Positions 1 through 7,900 of a stretch of DNA of 11,100 nucleotides are shown here, piece by piece (positions within the stretch are counted from its first letter, which is position 1; each line of letters begins with the position of its first letter). The stretch comes from Comamonadaceae bacterium (lineage in GTDB: Bacteria; Pseudomonadota; Gammaproteobacteria; Burkholderiales; Burkholderiaceae_C). Position numbers and translations under genes: made by a program. The stretch spans positions 1 to 11,100 of the forward strand of contig CANJXV010000059.1 of the NCBI GenBank assembly GCA_947478935.1. The letters are read 5' to 3'. The notes below the pieces were generated by a model. That model was not told the origin of the DNA. It did not search any database and was given only the letters and a program-made list of their open reading frames with translations.

Positions 1-282
1 TCTGTGGAAAACATTCAAAAAACCGTGGCCGACTACTACAAAATCAAGGTCGCGGACATGTATTCCAAGAAACGCCCGGCCAGTATTGCCCGCCCGCGCC
101 AGATTGCCATGTACCTGGCCAAAGAGTTGACACAAAAAAGCCTGCCCGAGATCGGCGAGCTCTTTGGCGGGCGGGATCACACCACGGTGTTGCACGCGGT
201 GCGCAAAATCAGCCTAGAGCGCCAGCAGGCGACCGAATTGAACCAGCAATTGCACGTTTTGGAACAAACCCTCAAAGGCTGA
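1..282 (+). CDS. dnaA: Chromosomal replication initiator DnaA, C-terminal domain IV (5' part missing)
   Basis: This is the 3' end of dnaA, which enters the window in frame at base 1, so the GTG at 4 is an internal valine and not a start. DnaA is the ATP-dependent initiator that binds 9-bp DnaA boxes at oriC and opens the duplex. The 93 visible residues are domain IV, the DNA-binding part. A helix containing RPRQIAMYLAKELT is followed by the helix-turn-helix and the DnaA signature GGRDHTTVLHA (bases 166-198), whose Asp-His-Thr-Thr residues contact box bases in the known family. The AAA+ domain III and the N-terminal domains lie left of the window. The TGA at 280-282 is followed 109 nt later by dnaN, the classical order. 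Identity is close to certain; only completeness is limited. Confidence 0.97.
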   Translation, partial: SVENIQKTVADYYKIKVADMYSKKRPASIARPRQIAMYLAKELTQKSLPEIGELFGGRDHTTVLHAVRKISLERQQATELNQQLHVLEQTLKG

Positions 283-381
283 GATAAAAGTGCTTTTCCC
301 GCCGTAAAACAGCCTAATAAACAGCGAAAATGGCGGGTGCTGCGTGTTTGCGGCTGCCAGCCGGTAAACAGATAGAAATTT

Positions 382-385
382 GGAG
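382..385 (+). promoter_or_regulatory. Ribosome binding site of dnaN
   Basis: GGAG lies 6 nt upstream of the ATG at 392. It settles the dnaN start: the in-frame TTG at 380 would overlap this Shine-Dalgarno sequence and add four residues (M-E-S-Y) not expected in the family. Confidence 0.75.
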
Positions 386-391
386 TCTTAC

Positions 392-1498
392 ATGATTGTT
401 TTGAAAGCCACGCAAGACCAGGTGTTGTCCGTGTTGCAATCGGTGGCCGGGATCGTCGAACGTCGCCACACCTTGCCCATTCTTGCCAATGTGCTGGTGC
501 ACAAAACCGGCTCCAGCCTGCAATTCACTACCAGCGACCTCGAAATCCAGATCCGCACCAGCGCCGAACTCGGCGGCGATGCCGGCGATTTCAGCACCAC
601 CATAGGCGCGCGCAAGCTCATCGACATTTTGCGGACCATGCCCGCCGACCAAACCGTGTCCCTGGAAGCGAGTCAAAGCAAAATCATCCTTAAAGGCGGC
701 AAAAGCAAGTTCACCCTGCAAACCCTTCCCGCCGAAGACTTTCCGCTGGTGCAAGAGTCGCCCAGCTTCGGCCCGGTGTTTAGCGTGCCTCAAAAAACCC
801 TTAAAAGCCTGCTGAGCCAAGTCTCGTTTGCTATGGCGGTGCACGACATCCGCTATTACCTCAACGGCATTTTGTTCGTCGCCGAAGGCAAGCAACTGAG
901 CCTGGTCGCCACCGACGGCCACCGTTTGGCTTTTGCCTCGGCCACGCTGGATGTGGAAGTGCCCAAGCAGGAAGTCATCCTGCCGCGCAAAACCGTGATC
1001 GAGCTGCAGCGCCTGCTCTCGGATGCCGAAGGCGCCATCGATATGCAATTTGCCAGCAACCAGGCGCGCTTTAGCTTTGAGGGCATGCAGTTTGTGACCA
1101 AGCTGGTCGAGGGCAAATTCCCCGATTACAACCGCGTGATTCCCAAAAACCACAAAAACCGCATCGTGCTGGGACGCGCCACTTTGCTCTCCACCTTGCA
1201 ACGCACCGCGATTTTGACTAGCGACAAGTTCAAAGGCGTGCGCCTGAACATCGATCCGGGTACCCTGCGCATGGCGGCGAACAACGCCGAGCAGGAAGAA
1301 GCGGTGGACGAGATTGATATCGACTATGAAGGCGACAGCATCGAAATCGGCTTTAACGTCACTTACCTGATCGACGCCTTGTCCAATATGAGCCAGGAAA
1401 TGGTCACGCTCGAGTTCTCGGACGGTAACAGCTCGGCGCTGATGACGATTCCCGACAACGCCACTTTCAAATACGTGGTGATGCCCATGCGCATTTGA
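392..1498 (+). CDS. dnaN: DNA polymerase III beta subunit (sliding clamp)
   Basis: This gene encodes the ring-shaped processivity clamp that tethers DNA polymerase III and other replication and repair proteins to DNA. The product is 368 residues from the ATG at 392, close to the 366 of E. coli, and starts MIVLKATQDQ. The three-fold clamp architecture fits the length (three domains of about 120 residues). Recognisable family segments are RRHTLPILANV near residue 24, ATDGHRLA in the middle domain, GKFPDYNRVIP just after it, and the C-terminal YVVMPMRI. That tail forms part of the hydrophobic pocket that binds clamp-binding peptides of partner proteins. It lies 109 nt after dnaA and 137 nt before gyrB on the same strand. 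No DnaA-box-like cluster or convincing promoter of its own was seen in the dnaA-dnaN gap, so cotranscription with dnaA is likely (inference). Confidence 0.97.
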   Translation: MIVLKATQDQVLSVLQSVAGIVERRHTLPILANVLVHKTGSSLQFTTSDLEIQIRTSAELGGDAGDFSTTIGARKLIDILRTMPADQTVSLEASQSKIILKGGKSKFTLQTLPAEDFPLVQESPSFGPVFSVPQKTLKSLLSQVSFAMAVHDIRYYLNGILFVAEGKQLSLVATDGHRLAFASATLDVEVPKQEVILPRKTVIELQRLLSDAEGAIDMQFASNQARFSFEGMQFVTKLVEGKFPDYNRVIPKNHKNRIVLGRATLLSTLQRTAILTSDKFKGVRLNIDPGTLRMAANNAEQEEAVDEIDIDYEGDSIEIGFNVTYLIDALSNMSQEMVTLEFSDGNSSALMTIPDNATFKYVVMPMRI

Positions 1499-1524
1499 CC
1501 GCGCCCCATCCGGTGTGCCCAAGC

Positions 1525-1549
1525 CAAACCCCCGCAGCCCGGGGGTTTG
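1525..1549 (+). terminator. GC-rich stem-loop between dnaN and gyrB (possible terminator or attenuator)
   Basis: A perfect 10-bp inverted repeat (CAAACCCCCG / CGGGGGTTTG) encloses the 5-nt loop CAGCC, starting 27 nt after the dnaN stop. The stem is strong, but no run of T follows directly; the nearest one (TTTTTT) is about 20 nt further on. It could be a weak or Rho-assisted terminator, or an mRNA stabiliser or processing element, separating dnaN from gyrB expression. The stem-loop is seen directly; its role is inferred. Confidence 0.55.
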
Positions 1550-1635
1550 AACATTCAAGTACAGCAGATTTTTTGAGCGGCAACGCAAAACCTACAGGTT
1601 GGCGATGCCCAAATTGATAACCAGAAGATTTTTCC

Positions 1636-4239
1636 ATGACCCAAGACAAGCAGCCCGACGCCACCCATAACGACTCCAGCGAAGGCGTCAACACCGGCGA
1701 AAGCGGCGCTGACAGTTCCAACTTCCAGCCCACCATTGATACCAACCAGGCCGGTGCCACCGATGCCTACGGCGAAGGCTCTATTCAAATCCTGGAAGGC
1801 TTAGAGGCGGTGCGCAAGCGTCCGGGCATGTACATCGGCGATACCTCTGACGGCACCGGCTTACACCATTTGGTGTTTGAGGTGGTGGACAACTCCATCG
1901 ACGAATCGCTAGCCGGGCATTGCGACGACATCGTGGTCACCATCCACTCAGACAACTCGATTAGCGTGACCGACAACGGACGCGGCATTCCCACTGGCGT
2001 GAAGATGGACGACAAGCACGAGCCCAAGCGTAGCGCGGCAGAGATTGCGCTGACCGAGCTGCATGCCGGTGGTAAGTTCAACCAAAACAGCTACAAAGTG
2101 TCAGGCGGCTTGCACGGAGTGGGCGTGAGCTGCGTGAACGCACTATCCAAAATGCTGCGCCTGACGATCCGGCGCGATGGCAAAGTGCACGTCATGGAGT
2201 TCAGCAAAGGTTTTGTGCAAAACCGCATTACCGAGATGCAAGACGGCTTTGAAGTCTCGCCCATGAAGATTGCGGGTGACACCGAAAAACGTGGCACCGA
2301 AGTACACTTTTTGCCCGACACCGACATCTTCAAAGAAAACAATGTTTTCCATTACGAAATTTTGAGCAAGCGTTTACGCGAGTTGAGCTTTTTAAATAAT
2401 GGCGTGCGCATCCGTTTAAAGGACGAGCGCACCGGCAAGGAGGACGACTTCTCGGGTGCGGGTGGCGTCAAAGGCTTTGTGAACTTCATCAACAAAGGTA
2501 AGAGCGTTCTCAACCCCAATATCTTCCACGCCACCGGCGACCGACAGAGCGACCAAAACACCAACATCGGTGTCGAAGTGGCCATGCAATGGAATAGCGG
2601 CTACAACGAGCAAGTGCTCTGCTTTACCAACAACATCCCCCAGCGCGATGGCGGCACGCATCTGACCGGTTTGCGCGCGGCCATGACGCGCGTCATCAAT
2701 AAATACATCGACGAATCGGAGCTGGCTAAAAAAGCCAAAGTCGAAGTGACTGGCGACGATATGCGCGAAGGCCTGTGCTGCGTGCTATCTGTCAAAGTGC
2801 CTGAGCCCAAATTCAGCAGCCAAACCAAAGACAAGCTGGTTTCCAGCGAAGTGCGCGGTCCGGTAGAAGACATCGTCAGCAAGCTGCTGGCCGACTACCT
2901 GCAAGAGCGGCCTAATGACGCCAAGATCATCGTCGGCAAAATCATCGAAGCGGCACGTGCGCGCGAAGCTGCTCGTAAAGCGCGTGACATGACGCGTCGC
3001 AAGGGCGTGCTCGACGGTATGGGCTTGCCTGGCAAATTGGCCGACTGCCAGGAAAAGGACCCGGCGATGTGCGAGATCTACATCGTCGAGGGTGACTCCG
3101 CCGGTGGCAGCGCCAAGCAAGGCCGCGACCGTAAATTCCAAGCCATCTTGCCCCTGCGCGGCAAGATCCTGAACGTAGAAAAAGCCCGCTACGAAAAGCT
3201 GCTGACCAGCAATGAAATTTTGACGCTCATCACCGCCCTGGGCACTGGTATCGGCAAAGCCGGTGGCACCACCGGCAACGACGATTTCAATGTCGCCAAG
3301 CTGCGTTACCACCGCATCATCATCATGACCGATGCCGACGTGGACGGCGCGCATATTCGCACCTTGCTGCTCACTTTCTTTTACCGCCAAATGCCCGAAC
3401 TGGTCGAGCGTGGCCACATATATATCGCGCAGCCGCCGCTCTACAAAGTCAAGGCCGGTAAAGAAGAGTTGTACCTGAAAGACGCCTCGGCACTCGATAC
3501 CTTTTTGATGCGCATTGCGCTGATCAACGCCTCAGTATTTACTGGTGGCCCTAACGGCAGCACACTGCAAGGCGACACCCTGGCCGAACTGGCGCGCAAA
3601 CACCAGGTGGCGCAGAGCGTGATTGCGCGACTGCAAAACTTCATGGATGCCGAAGCCCTGCGTGCGGTGGCCGATGGCGTGGCGCTGAACCTGGACACCG
3701 TGGCCGATGCCGAACTGTCCGCCGTCGCCTTGCAGGCGCGCCTGCCTGATGCCGAAGTGGCTGGCGAGTTTGATGTGCGTACCGATAAACCTATCTTGCG
3801 TATCAGCCGCCGTCACCACGGCAACGTGAAAAGCAGCGTGCTCACGCAAGACTTTGTTCACGGCGCCGACTACGGCGCGCTGGCCGAAGCGGCGAGTACC
3901 TTCAAAGACCTGCTGTCAGAAGGCGCCCGTGTCATGCGCGGTGAAGGCGAACGGGCCAAGGAAGAAAAAGTCAGCGATTTCCGCCAAGCCATGGCCTGGC
4001 TGATCGCCCAAGCCGAAAATGGCACGGCGCGCCAGCGCTATAAAGGCCTGGGCGAAATGAACCCCGCGCAACTGTGGGAAACCACCATGGACCCCACCGT
4101 GCGCCGCTTGCTCAAAGTGCAGATCGACGACGCCATCGAAGCCGATCGCGTTTTTACGATGCTGATGGGCGACGAAGTGGAACCGCGCCGCGAGTTCATC
4201 GAAGCCAATGCGCTGCGGGCGGGGAATATTGATATTTGA
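1636..4239 (+). CDS. gyrB: DNA gyrase subunit B
   Basis: This is the ATPase subunit of the A2B2 type II topoisomerase that introduces negative supercoils. It has 867 residues, longer than the 804 of E. coli but fitting Burkholderiales GyrB. The GHKL ATPase domain has EVVDN (E82 catalytic, N86 for magnesium), DNGRGIPTG (D113 onward) and GGLHGVG (157-163). The TOPRIM domain has EGDSAGGS (E485) and DADVDG (D566, D568), the metal-binding acids. QRYKGLGEMN (800-809) marks the conserved C-terminal segment. About 180 residues between the TOPRIM core and that segment correspond to the insert known from Gram-negative GyrB. A low-complexity Ser/Thr/Asp-rich leader of about 44 residues precedes YGEGSIQILEGLEAV. 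No other ATG or GTG lies in frame before the conserved core, so the start at 1636 holds although its Shine-Dalgarno (AGAAG at 1623-1627, 8 nt away) is modest. recF is absent between dnaN and gyrB. Confidence 0.98.
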   Translation: MTQDKQPDATHNDSSEGVNTGESGADSSNFQPTIDTNQAGATDAYGEGSIQILEGLEAVRKRPGMYIGDTSDGTGLHHLVFEVVDNSIDESLAGHCDDIVVTIHSDNSISVTDNGRGIPTGVKMDDKHEPKRSAAEIALTELHAGGKFNQNSYKVSGGLHGVGVSCVNALSKMLRLTIRRDGKVHVMEFSKGFVQNRITEMQDGFEVSPMKIAGDTEKRGTEVHFLPDTDIFKENNVFHYEILSKRLRELSFLNNGVRIRLKDERTGKEDDFSGAGGVKGFVNFINKGKSVLNPNIFHATGDRQSDQNTNIGVEVAMQWNSGYNEQVLCFTNNIPQRDGGTHLTGLRAAMTRVINKYIDESELAKKAKVEVTGDDMREGLCCVLSVKVPEPKFSSQTKDKLVSSEVRGPVEDIVSKLLADYLQERPNDAKIIVGKIIEAARAREAARKARDMTRRKGVLDGMGLPGKLADCQEKDPAMCEIYIVEGDSAGGSAKQGRDRKFQAILPLRGKILNVEKARYEKLLTSNEILTLITALGTGIGKAGGTTGNDDFNVAKLRYHRIIIMTDADVDGAHIRTLLLTFFYRQMPELVERGHIYIAQPPLYKVKAGKEELYLKDASALDTFLMRIALINASVFTGGPNGSTLQGDTLAELARKHQVAQSVIARLQNFMDAEALRAVADGVALNLDTVADAELSAVALQARLPDAEVAGEFDVRTDKPILRISRRHHGNVKSSVLTQDFVHGADYGALAEAASTFKDLLSEGARVMRGEGERAKEEKVSDFRQAMAWLIAQAENGTARQRYKGLGEMNPAQLWETTMDPTVRRLLKVQIDDAIEADRVFTMLMGDEVEPRREFIEANALRAGNIDI

Positions 4240-4288
4240 TTCTGTAGGCTATCAAAAATCGCCCAATTTTTTTCAAATTTGCAAAACA

Positions 4289-4315
4289 GAAAAGCTCGGC
4301 TTGCCGAGCTTTTTT
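4289..4315 (+). terminator. Intrinsic terminator after gyrB, probably bidirectional
   Basis: A perfect 9-bp stem, AAAGCTCGG (4291-4299) and CCGAGCTTT (4304-4312), has the 4-nt loop CTTG and continues into TTTTATTTA. Located 50 nt after the gyrB stop, it is a textbook Rho-independent terminator. Read on the minus strand, the same stem is followed by TTTTCTGTTTT, so it can also end transcription of the converging VOC gene, whose stop is at 4338. Confidence 0.9.
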
Positions 4316-4337
4316 ATTTACGGTTACCCACCTGTAG

Positions 4338-4733
4338 CTAATTGATTAATTCGATTAAGTCCCATTGATTTCCGTAGAGGTCTGCAAAGACAGCCACTGT
4401 GCCGTAAGGCTCCTGTACCTTGCCTCGAACAAACTTGACGCCACGGCTTTGATAAACCGCGTAATCACGTTCAAGATCGTCTGTGTAAAGAAACAAGAAA
4501 ACGCGTCCACCTGCTTGATTTCCGATGAAAGCAGCCTGCTGGTCATTTGAGGCCTTCGCCAGCAATATCTGGGCACCCTTACCACCGTTGGGCGCGACCA
4601 CAACCCAACGCTTGCTTTGCTTTGGTATCGGTGTGTCTTCAATGAGGACGAAGCCAAGGGCATCAACGTAAAAGGCGATTGCCTCGTCATAATCCTTTAC
4701 CAAAATAGACACAAGTCCAATCGATTGCGACAA
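4338..4733 (-). CDS. VOC-superfamily (glyoxalase/bleomycin-resistance-like) protein
   Basis: A 131-residue protein of the vicinal oxygen chelate fold, the usual size for a two-module VOC monomer. The first module starts IGLVSILVKDYDEAIAFY and runs into LGFVLIEDTP. The second contains GGRVFLFLYTDDLERDY, EPYGTVAVF and the final strand DLYGNQWDLIEL. These are typical of small stand-alone VOC proteins annotated as glyoxalase or bleomycin-resistance proteins. The His that usually opens the first strand as a metal ligand is not visible (Leu-Val-Ser there), so glyoxalase I activity should not be assumed and the substrate is unknown. The start is TTG (4731-4733), supported by AAGGAG five bases upstream and by the fold beginning at once. 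By hand count of six full lines the gene is about 51% GC, against roughly 60-70% in sampled lines of gyrB and the oxidoreductase, which suggests acquisition by transfer. It converges on gyrB across a shared terminator. Confidence 0.85.
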   Translation of the reverse strand: MSQSIGLVSILVKDYDEAIAFYVDALGFVLIEDTPIPKQSKRWVVVAPNGGKGAQILLAKASNDQQAAFIGNQAGGRVFLFLYTDDLERDYAVYQSRGVKFVRGKVQEPYGTVAVFADLYGNQWDLIELIN

Positions 4734-4738
4734 GGCGG

Positions 4739-4744
4739 CTCCTT
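4739..4744 (-). promoter_or_regulatory. Ribosome binding site of the VOC gene
   Basis: On the minus strand, a perfect AAGGAG lies 5 nt upstream of the TTG at 4733. It decides the non-ATG start of this gene. Confidence 0.75.
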
Positions 4745-4830
4745 ACTTACAGGGACAGTGGATCTGAGGCCAATTCACTTTAACAACGCTAAAGCTACGT
4801 CAGCAACTGCATTAGCGAACCTGGCGACTC

Positions 4831-4879
4831 GTCTGCTTCGCGTATTTGGCTTGTAGCCGATCAAACACGCGATGTTGAC
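4831..4879. repeat. Imperfect inverted repeat (hairpin) in the iorAB-VOC spacer
   Basis: On the plus strand, CGCGT-ATTT-GGCT (4839-4851), the loop TGT and AGCC-GATC-AAAC-ACGCG (4855-4871) fold into a 13-bp stem (one G-U pair) with a single 4-nt bulge, GATC. Pairing extends outward with a few mismatches to GTC (4831-4833) and GAC (4877-4879). It sits 33 nt beyond the oxidoreductase stop. No T-run follows on either strand, so it is not a standard intrinsic terminator. The rest of the 178-nt spacer (4734-4911) shows no gene that I can support. Confidence 0.5.
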
Positions 4880-4911
4880 AGACCCGCGTAAACCTGTCGG
4901 CGTACGAAGCC

Positions 4912-7900
4912 CTAAGGCAACTTCCCACCCAGCCCTTCCCAGCTAGGTTTTACCGCCGCGATATGCCGCGCCTTCACATGCCCAAAGCCGCGAATCTCTT
5001 CGGGTAGTTTGGCAAAGCGCAGCGCGTCTGGCAGGGTGGTGGGGTTTAGTTGCGTCAGCATGCGCTCCAACGTCTGCATGTAGTTCTGCACCAGGGCGCG
5101 CTCGCCTTGGCGCTCTTCGCTGTAGCCAAAGATGTCTAGCGCCGTCCCGCGTAATACCTTGAGCGGCGCAAGCAGGCGAAAGCCCAGGCCCATCCAGGGG
5201 CCGAAGCGCTGCTTGATGAGGCGGCCTTTTTCGTCCTTCTTCGCCAACAAAGGTGGCGCCAGGTGGTAGTTGACTTGGTAGTCGCCTTCAAACATGGTGC
5301 TGATCTTTTCGCGAAACGCCGGGTCGCTGTGCAGACGCGCCACCTCGTATTCGTCTTTGTAGGCCATCAGCTTGAACAGGTAGCGCGCCACGGCGCTGCT
5401 TAGCGGTAACTCTTTGGCATCGGCCTGGGCCCCTAGCGCGCTTTCGGCGGTGCGCACCTTAGCTACAAAGTCGCGATAACTTTTTGCGTAGGCAGCGTTC
5501 TGGTAGCCGGTCAAAAATATGGTGCGGTGTTCTAGCAGCGTGTCCAGCGACGTGGGCGCTTGTTTGCGCACAAATTGCACTGTTTGCGCTGGCAGCAAAT
5601 TGCGTTGCACCGCCGCTGGGTCATGCGCTGCTAAGCGGCCCCAATGGAAGGCAGTTTGGTTTTTTTCCACCGCAACCGCATTGAGCGCCATGGCTTGTAA
5701 AAGTGCATCCTGCCCTAGCGGTATCCAGCCCTTTTGCCAGGCGTAACCCAGTAGCACCGGGTTGGTAAAAATACTGTCGCCCAGCAACTCGGTGGCGATG
5801 GCTTCGGCGTCCACGCAGCCCAGCGATTGCGGGTCTTGCAAGGTGGCGCCAATGGCGGCGATACAGGCTTCGCCGGGGTTGCTCCAGTTGGCGTTTTGCA
5901 CAAAAGCGGCGGTGGGTTGGCTGTGGCTGTTGAGCACCACGCGGCTGCGCCCGGCGCGCAAGCGCAAGCTGGTTTCTTTGCCTGCGGTCACGATAGGGTC
6001 GCAGCCGATCACCAGGTCCGCGCAAGCCATACCCACGCGGGTGGTGCGTATCGCGTCTTGGTGGTTGCTGATCAGCACATGGCTCCAGGTCGCGCCGCCT
6101 TTTTGCGCCAAGCCGCCCGCGTCCTGCGTGACGATGCCTTTGCCTTCGATGTGCGCCGCCACGCCTAGTAATTGCCCGATGGTGATCACGCCCGTACCGC
6201 CTACGCCAGCGACCACCAAGCCCCAAACTCCGTCATGCGCTTGCTGCAAATCAAACACGGTCGGTTCAGGCAGGCCTGCCGCCGGGCCGCTGTTGGTGGA
6301 TAGCGCTCCACTTTGCTTCTTGCGCAATTTGCCGCCTTCCACGGTGACAAAGCTAGGGCAAAAACCTTTGACGCAAGAAATGTCTTTGTTGCAGGTACTT
6401 TGGTTAATGCGACGCTTGCGGCCTAGTTCGGTTTCCAGTGGCTCGACGCTGACGCAATTGCTTTGCACGCCGCAGTCGCCACAGCCTTCGCAAACCAACT
6501 CGTTAATCACCACACGCGTGGCCGGGTCCACCATCGTGCCGCGCTTGCGACGGCGGCGCTTTTCGGTGGCGCAGGTTTGGTCGTAAATAATGACCGTCGT
6601 GCCTTGGATTTCGCGCAGCACACGCTGCACCGAGTCCAGGCTGTCGCGGTGCTCCACGGCCACGCCTTCGGGCAGGCCTTTGACGCCATCGTATTTCTGC
6701 GGCTCGTCGGTCACCACCACAATGCGCTGCGCACCTTCAGCGCGCATGCTTTGCGCAATTTGAATGACGCTGTGGCCTTCGGGCCGCTCGCCGATTTGTT
6801 GCCCACCAGTCATGGCGACTGCGTCGTTGTACAAAATTTTGTAGGTGATATTTACACCCGCCGCAATCGACTGGCGCACAGCCAACAAGCCGCTGTGGAA
6901 GTACGTTCCGTCGCCCAAGTTGGCAAAAATATGCGCGTCGTTCACAAAGGGCTGTTGCCCGACCCAGGGCACACCTTCGCCGCCCATTTGGGTAAAGCCG
7001 GTGGTGGAGCGGTCCATCCACAGCGTCATAAAGTGGCAACCGATGCCGGCCATGGCGCGCGAGCCTTCGGGCACCCGGGTGGAAGTGTTGTGCGGGCAGC
7101 CCGAGCAAAACCAGGGCTGGCGTTCGGCCAGTGGCGCGCCCAGCGCCAGCGCTTGCATAGACTTTTCTTTGGCGTCCAAAATCGCCAACTGCGCATCCAT
7201 GCGGGCGCGCACGTCGGGATCTACACCCAGCGCAGTGAGGCGTTGCGCAATCGCGCGGGCGATCATGGCGGGCGTCAGGTCCGCGTTGGCGCGCAGCAAG
7301 CGGTTGGCTGAGGGTTCGGGTCCGGACCATTCGCCGCCAATGCCGTAAGGGCTGGCCGCGTCATCGGACACAGTAAATTTGCCGACCACGCGTGGGCGCA
7401 CATCGGCGCGCCAGTGGTAGAGCTCTTCTTTGAGTTGGTATTCAATGACCTGGCGCTTTTCCTCGACCACCAAAATCTCTTGCAAGCCGCTGGCAAACTC
7501 GCGTGTCAGTTGCGCCTCTAAGGGCCAGACCACTGCCACTTTGTGCAAGCGTATGCCAACGCGGCGGCAGGTGGCATCGTCCAGGCCCAAATCGAGCAAA
7601 GCCTGGCGTGTGTCGTTAAAGGCTTTGCCACTGGCCATCAGGCCGAAGCGGTCGTTCGGGCCTTCGATCACATTGTGGTTGAGCCGGTTGGCGCGCACAT
7701 AGGCCAGCGCGGCATACCACTTGGTGTCAAACAAGCGCGCCTCTTGGTCTAGCGCACCATCGGGCCAGCGGATGTGCACGCCGCCTGCGGGCATTGCAAA
7801 ATCGGTAGGCATCACAATCTTCACGCGGTGCGGATCGACATCTACCGCGGCGCTGGATTCGACGATTTCTTGAATCGTTTTCATACCGGCCCACACGCCT

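Noticed and set aside
283..391. Possible oriC or a dnaN promoter in the dnaA-dnaN gap
   Set aside because: No TTATCCACA-like box cluster is present. The only promoter-like pair (TTTTCC at 294-299 and TAATAA at 315-320) has a 15-nt spacer and a poor -35.
380..391. In-frame TTG at 380 as the dnaN start
   Set aside because: It would overlap the GGAG Shine-Dalgarno sequence, while the ATG at 392 gives the conserved MIVLKATQ start and normal length.
314..1588. 424-codon open frame on the minus strand covering all of dnaN
   Set aside because: It is the complement of a GC-biased, highly conserved gene; its translation is rich in His, Gln, Gly and Ala without any recognisable domain, and dnaN is certain on the other strand.
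2785..3417. 210-codon minus-strand frame inside gyrB
   Set aside because: Shadow of the gyrB coding frame, with no domain and no ribosome binding site seen.
4617..4856. 79-codon plus-strand frame running through the VOC start and spacer
   Set aside because: Mostly antisense to the VOC gene, with no known motif and no convincing ribosome site.
4770..4911. Integron attC-like site (TTTAACAACGCTAAAGC and a bulged hairpin next to the VOC gene)
   Set aside because: No proper RYYYAAC/GTTRRRY core pair frames the hairpin. The site lies at the 5' side of the VOC gene rather than its 3' end, and no integrase is present.
4774..4912. Minus-strand frame of about 45 codons across the oxidoreductase-VOC spacer
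   Set aside because: No start codon with a ribosome site and no recognisable family; it could be a decayed gene tail, but nothing supports this.
5762..7311. Plus-strand frames of 274 and 282 codons opposite the oxidoreductase
   Set aside because: Both are antisense shadows of a clearly real gene with catalytic motifs; their compositions are atypical and they overlap each other.
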